Shown here in pieces: positions 13,608-15,887 of a stretch of DNA of 15,887 nt. A model generated the notes under the pieces. That model was not told where the DNA came from, ran no database searches, and saw only the letters and a program-made list of their open reading frames with translations. Position numbers and translations under genes: made by a program. Within the stretch, counting starts at the first letter, position 1. Every line of letters starts with the position of its first letter. Source of the stretch: Treponema sp. (GTDB taxonomy: Bacteria; Spirochaetota; Spirochaetia; Treponematales; Breznakiellaceae); assembly GCA_031269405.1 (NCBI GenBank), contig JAISZE010000081.1:1-15887 (forward strand). Reading direction: 5' to 3'.

Positions 13608-14760
13608 AAATCCTGCCACCCTTCCATTTGGGTTTGACGCCGCAGAGGCCGATGATGGTGAGGAATGTGAAGTACACCGGGGTAAACACAAGCTGGATGA
13701 CGTAGGCAAGGCCTTTTTTCGGGAGCGAAACGCCGAAGAGGCCCAGAGTGGCTATGGTGTTCCAGGTCATTGAAAGAATCACCGCCGCAGGGAGGGGCCA
13801 GAGGGAAGGGATGAAGGGCAGCAGCGGGATGGCAAGGATGCCCATGGAAATGGTGATCATAAGAAAGCCAAAGTTGATGCGCGTAGAGATGTCGGGGCTG
13901 AAGAGGCCGCCGTTGTTCCACCGGAGGGTCTGGTTCACAAAGTCCTTCCAACTGTATTCCCCCCTAGTGATGACATGCACGTCAGGACCCAGAGCGGCGC
14001 GGATTTTGTAATGGGAACAGGCGCGGATCCGGGAGACCAGGGCGGCATCCTCGGTAGGCGATGGAGGGACTTTTTCGTAGCCTCCAACAGCCTCAAGGCT
14101 CGCCCTGCGGAGAATCATGTTATTGCCAAACCCCCCCCCTGCGGCACCCAGGCCGGTAGAGGCCGCCAGGTACATATAACGCACCCCGTGCTCAAAACAC
14201 TGGTAGAGGTAAAAGAACCCCTTGCCTCCGGGTCTTTTCAGTACCGGACCTATGGCGGCCCCTACCCTCTCATCTGCCATACGCTTTACCATAGCGCCAA
14301 TCCAGCCAGGGGGTATCTCGCAGTCTGCATCGGTAAAGAGGAGGAATTCCCCGGCTGAGACCTCAATGCCACGGGCCAGGGCGTATTGTTTGTGATTTAA
14401 CGCGGGGTTCTCGGTAAGGGATATCGTCCGCATAGAGGATTTGCCTTTAATGAAAGCAGCGATTATCTTCGCGCTCTCGTCGGAAGAACGGTCATCAATA
14501 AAGATAAATTCGGCGTTAGGATAATCCTGAGTTTCAAGGCTCCTGAGGGTTTCCTCCATTCTGCGGCTTTCGTTGCGGACCGGTATGATCACGGAAACCC
14601 CAGGCAGGCCCTTCCCGGCGTTTCCGTCTGCAAGGTTCCCGGCCAGAGCTTTTTTATCCCGGCGCCATTCCAGAAACAGCCCCGCCATGAGCGCTGCGTG
14701 AAGGGAGACAAAAACAACGGCAAAACCGAAACGGAAAATGCCGTACAGGAGCGTTATCAT
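13606..14760 (-). CDS. Membrane-bound family-2 glycosyltransferase
   Basis: This 384-aa GT-A transferase has membrane anchors at both ends: an N-terminal helix (2-30), then helices at about 296-340 and 352-378. The catalytic domain starts PGVSVIIPVRNE (53-64) and has Asp89/Asp90 in FIDDRSSDE, the metal-binding FTDADCEIP (142-150), the base region PTEDAALVSRIRA (235-247) and QTLRW (277-281), a QxxRW motif typical of processive or lipid-linked GT2 enzymes. It probably builds a cell-surface glycolipid or polysaccharide; the sugar is unknown. There is no obvious Shine-Dalgarno before the ATG at 14760; a near-consensus promoter starts transcription about 13 nt upstream. It is divergent from the ABC exporter remnant. 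Confidence 0.88.
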   Translation of the reverse strand: MITLLYGIFRFGFAVVFVSLHAALMAGLFLEWRRDKKALAGNLADGNAGKGLPGVSVIIPVRNESRRMEETLRSLETQDYPNAEFIFIDDRSSDESAKIIAAFIKGKSSMRTISLTENPALNHKQYALARGIEVSAGEFLLFTDADCEIPPGWIGAMVKRMADERVGAAIGPVLKRPGGKGFFYLYQCFEHGVRYMYLAASTGLGAAGGGFGNNMILRRASLEAVGGYEKVPPSPTEDAALVSRIRACSHYKIRAALGPDVHVITRGEYSWKDFVNQTLRWNNGGLFSPDISTRINFGFLMITISMGILAIPLLPFIPSLWPLPAAVILSMTWNTIATLGLFGVSLPKKGLAYVIQLVFTPVYFTFLTIIGLCGVKPKWKGGRI

Positions 14761-14773
14761 TCAGTTGTAACCA

Positions 14774-14802
14774 TTGTTTCATTAAATATCAGGCTATATA
14801 AT
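14774..14802 (+). promoter_or_regulatory. Promoter of the ABC exporter remnant
   Basis: TTGTTT (14774-14779) and TATAAT (14797-14802, 6/6) are 17 bp apart, giving a start near 14809. This places the ATG at 14801 inside the -10 and supports translation from the ATG at 14825 instead. Confidence 0.5.
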
Positions 14803-14809
14803 GTTTCAA
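14781..14809 (-). promoter_or_regulatory. Promoter of the glycosyltransferase gene
   Basis: On the minus strand TTGAAA (14804-14809, 5/6) and TTTAAT (14781-14786, 5/6) are 17 bp apart; transcription would start near 14774. It overlaps the opposite promoter at 14774-14802 almost completely. Confidence 0.5.
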
Positions 14810-14824
14810 GGGCAGGGGAGTACC

Positions 14825-15721
14825 ATGTTCAGAAAATCCATAGGATCAATCGCGGTTGTATTCAAATACGCGCCGGGACTTACGGTTGTAAAACTGCTGC
14901 AGGAACTTCTGGGTGCGGCCCTGGCGCCCCTTTCCATCCTGTTCACCCGGTATGTGATAGATACGGTGTCTTCCGCGCTGGCCGGAACAGGCCACATCGA
15001 AGCCATGTTTCCCTGGGCCGCCCTTCTGCTCTTTTCCCTTTTTTTAGCTTCCGTAGGCGACGGTTTTCTGAACGGTATCCTCTACATCGGGATAAAGCGG
15101 AAACTCAACATAGGTATGACGCCGGACATACCGGAAAAATTCAGGCGTCTGGATTACCCCTGTTTTGAGGACCGGGATGTTCAGGACATCCAGTCTCTGG
15201 ACGCTGCGGCGCTGCGCCGGGTTTTTTCGGTAGTGTTCCAGGATTTTTGCCGCTATACCCTGACCCTGCGGGAGAATGTCGCCTTCGGGGACCTGTCGAA
15301 ACTCCACGACGACAGCGCCTTGCGGCGGGCCCTTGAAACAGGGCTGGCGCACAACATCGCCGGTCTGGACGCGCCCCTGGGCAAACTGGAGGAAAACGGG
15401 GTGGACCTTTCAGGCGGCCAGTGGCAGCGCCTCGCCATTGCCAGGGGGCTTTTCAAAAACAGCGAGCTTATCCTTCTGGACGAACCTACCAGCGCCCTGG
15501 ACCCGTTAATCGAAACTGAGATTCTGAAAAAATTCGCCGCCGCAGCAGCGGGAAAAACAGCCCTCCTCATCTCCCACCGCGTGGGGCTGTGCCGGCTCGT
15601 AGACAAGATTGTAGTGATGAAAGACGGTGGAATCGCCGAAACCGGTACTCACGATGAACTCATCGCCCTGGACGGCGAATACACCCGGCTCTACACCGCC
15701 CAGGAGATGTGGTACCGCTGA
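14825..15721 (+). pseudogene. ABC exporter (TMD-NBD type) with large in-frame internal deletion
   Basis: The 298-aa product starts like a half-size ABC exporter: two membrane helices (about 18-45 and 62-90), then a loop ending FEDRDVQD (115-121). It then jumps straight to DIQSLDAAALRRVFSVVFQD, which in intact proteins lies after Walker A. Present are the Q-loop (Gln139), LSGGQ (195-199), Walker B LILLDE (215-220), D-loop SALD and switch His251. Missing are helices 3 to 6, the start of the NBD and Walker A, roughly 270-300 residues compared with the usual ~580-600. Without Walker A it cannot be a normal ATPase. The frame is intact and no other damage is visible, so the deletion is recent or the product retains some use. 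GGGGAG sits 4 nt before ATG 14825. Confidence 0.8.
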
Positions 15722-15740
15722 TTTTTGAATGTCGTAATAA

Positions 15741-15778
15741 TGGAGAATGGGGGATTCGAACCTGCGACCCTCCCATTA
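15741..15778 (-). pseudogene. tRNA 3'-half remnant with mismatched T stem
   Basis: On the minus strand the stretch has the spacing of a tRNA 3' end: GGGTC variable region, GCAGG, loop TTCGAAT (15754-15760), CCCCC (15749-15753), a 7-nt acceptor strand ATTCTCC (15742-15748) and discriminator A at 15741. The two T-stem halves do not pair (GCAGG against CCCCC, two mismatches). No matching GGAGAAT acceptor 5' strand occurs at the expected distance to the right, and CCA is not encoded. It looks like a fragment left by integration or recombination at a tRNA gene. Confidence 0.55.
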
Positions 15779-15886
15779 CCCTTTTTGTTCCTAAACTTTT
15801 TATTTAGTTTGGTAAATAAATTATTCACTTTACCAAATAAAATATTTACCCCAAAAACTAGGGGCAAAAAGGACAAAAAAGGTTAA
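15776..15886. repeat. Nested AT-rich inverted repeats at the right edge
   Basis: An outer imperfect pair (15776-15792 with 15870-15886, 14 of 17 matching) encloses a perfect 9-bp pair TTTGGTAAA (15808-15816) / TTTACCAAA (15829-15837). A short CCCC / GGGG pair lies at about 15849-15864. The G+C content drops sharply relative to the genes. It may be an attachment-site region, the end of an element beyond the window, or a complex terminator. Confidence 0.5.
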
Positions 15887-15887
15887 A

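Noticed and set aside
14801..14824. Upstream ATG at 14801 as start of the ABC exporter remnant
   Set aside because: It overlaps the TATAAT -10 and would lie upstream of the predicted transcript start; the ATG at 14825 has GGGGAG at a good distance.
15741..15850. Complete tRNA gene
   Set aside because: No 5' acceptor strand, D arm or anticodon stem can be placed at the right distance, and the T stem does not pair.

Overview
The window looks like chromosomal DNA of a free-living or gut-associated spirochaete. A Treponema of the termite-gut group (T. primitia / T. azotonutricium type) is my best guess. The reasons are moderately high G+C with densely packed operons, a solute-binding protein whose signal peptide ends in the treponeme-like FA-GGS, a DUF1638 protein, and a long poly-G tract of the kind known from treponemal contingency loci. 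This is inference from protein style and composition, not a database match.

Left edge (1-630): no conventional gene. It holds a degenerate 21-bp tandem repeat (1-106), a 19-bp imperfect palindrome resembling an IS21-family end, a run of 22 G, and a small leftward ORF with a good ribosome site and a near-consensus promoter. The ORF runs into the poly-G tract as poly-proline and then stops. One extra G would fuse it to a frame that stays open to the window edge and encodes KGYN-type heptapeptide repeats. This is the most interesting candidate for an undescribed (phase-variable) system here, but it could also be chance reading of an IS end.

Solute uptake (631-6923): a DUF1638 protein reads left. 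Divergent from it is a tightly coupled operon of a deacetylase-like barrel protein, an ABC ATPase, two permeases and a secreted binding protein, organised like potABCD with 4-bp overlaps. The binding protein has lost the acidic and aromatic residues that hold polyamines in E. coli PotD, so the ligand is probably not spermidine or putrescine. A leader hairpin with a T-run precedes the operon.

Middle (6924-9809): a hairpin-rich 345-bp spacer includes a 102-bp inverted repeat whose tip resembles SRP RNA domain IV. It is followed by a bacterial GH3 acyl-adenylating enzyme and a HAD phosphatase in the same reading frame, separated by one TGA.

Leftward block (9806-12353): a YitT/DUF2179 membrane protein, a TIM-barrel amidohydrolase and a PlsC-type acyltransferase. 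The last two overlap by 4 bp and are probably co-transcribed. The acyltransferase and HAD genes converge on a shared TTAA that supplies both stop codons.

Right part (12354-15887): a branched-chain aminotransferase reads right and a membrane family-2 glycosyltransferase reads left towards it, with a terminator between them. Next is an ABC exporter remnant with a large in-frame internal deletion that removed Walker A. Beyond it lie a tRNA 3'-half remnant with a mismatched T stem and AT-rich inverted repeats. Together these suggest that the right edge borders a recombination or integration site.
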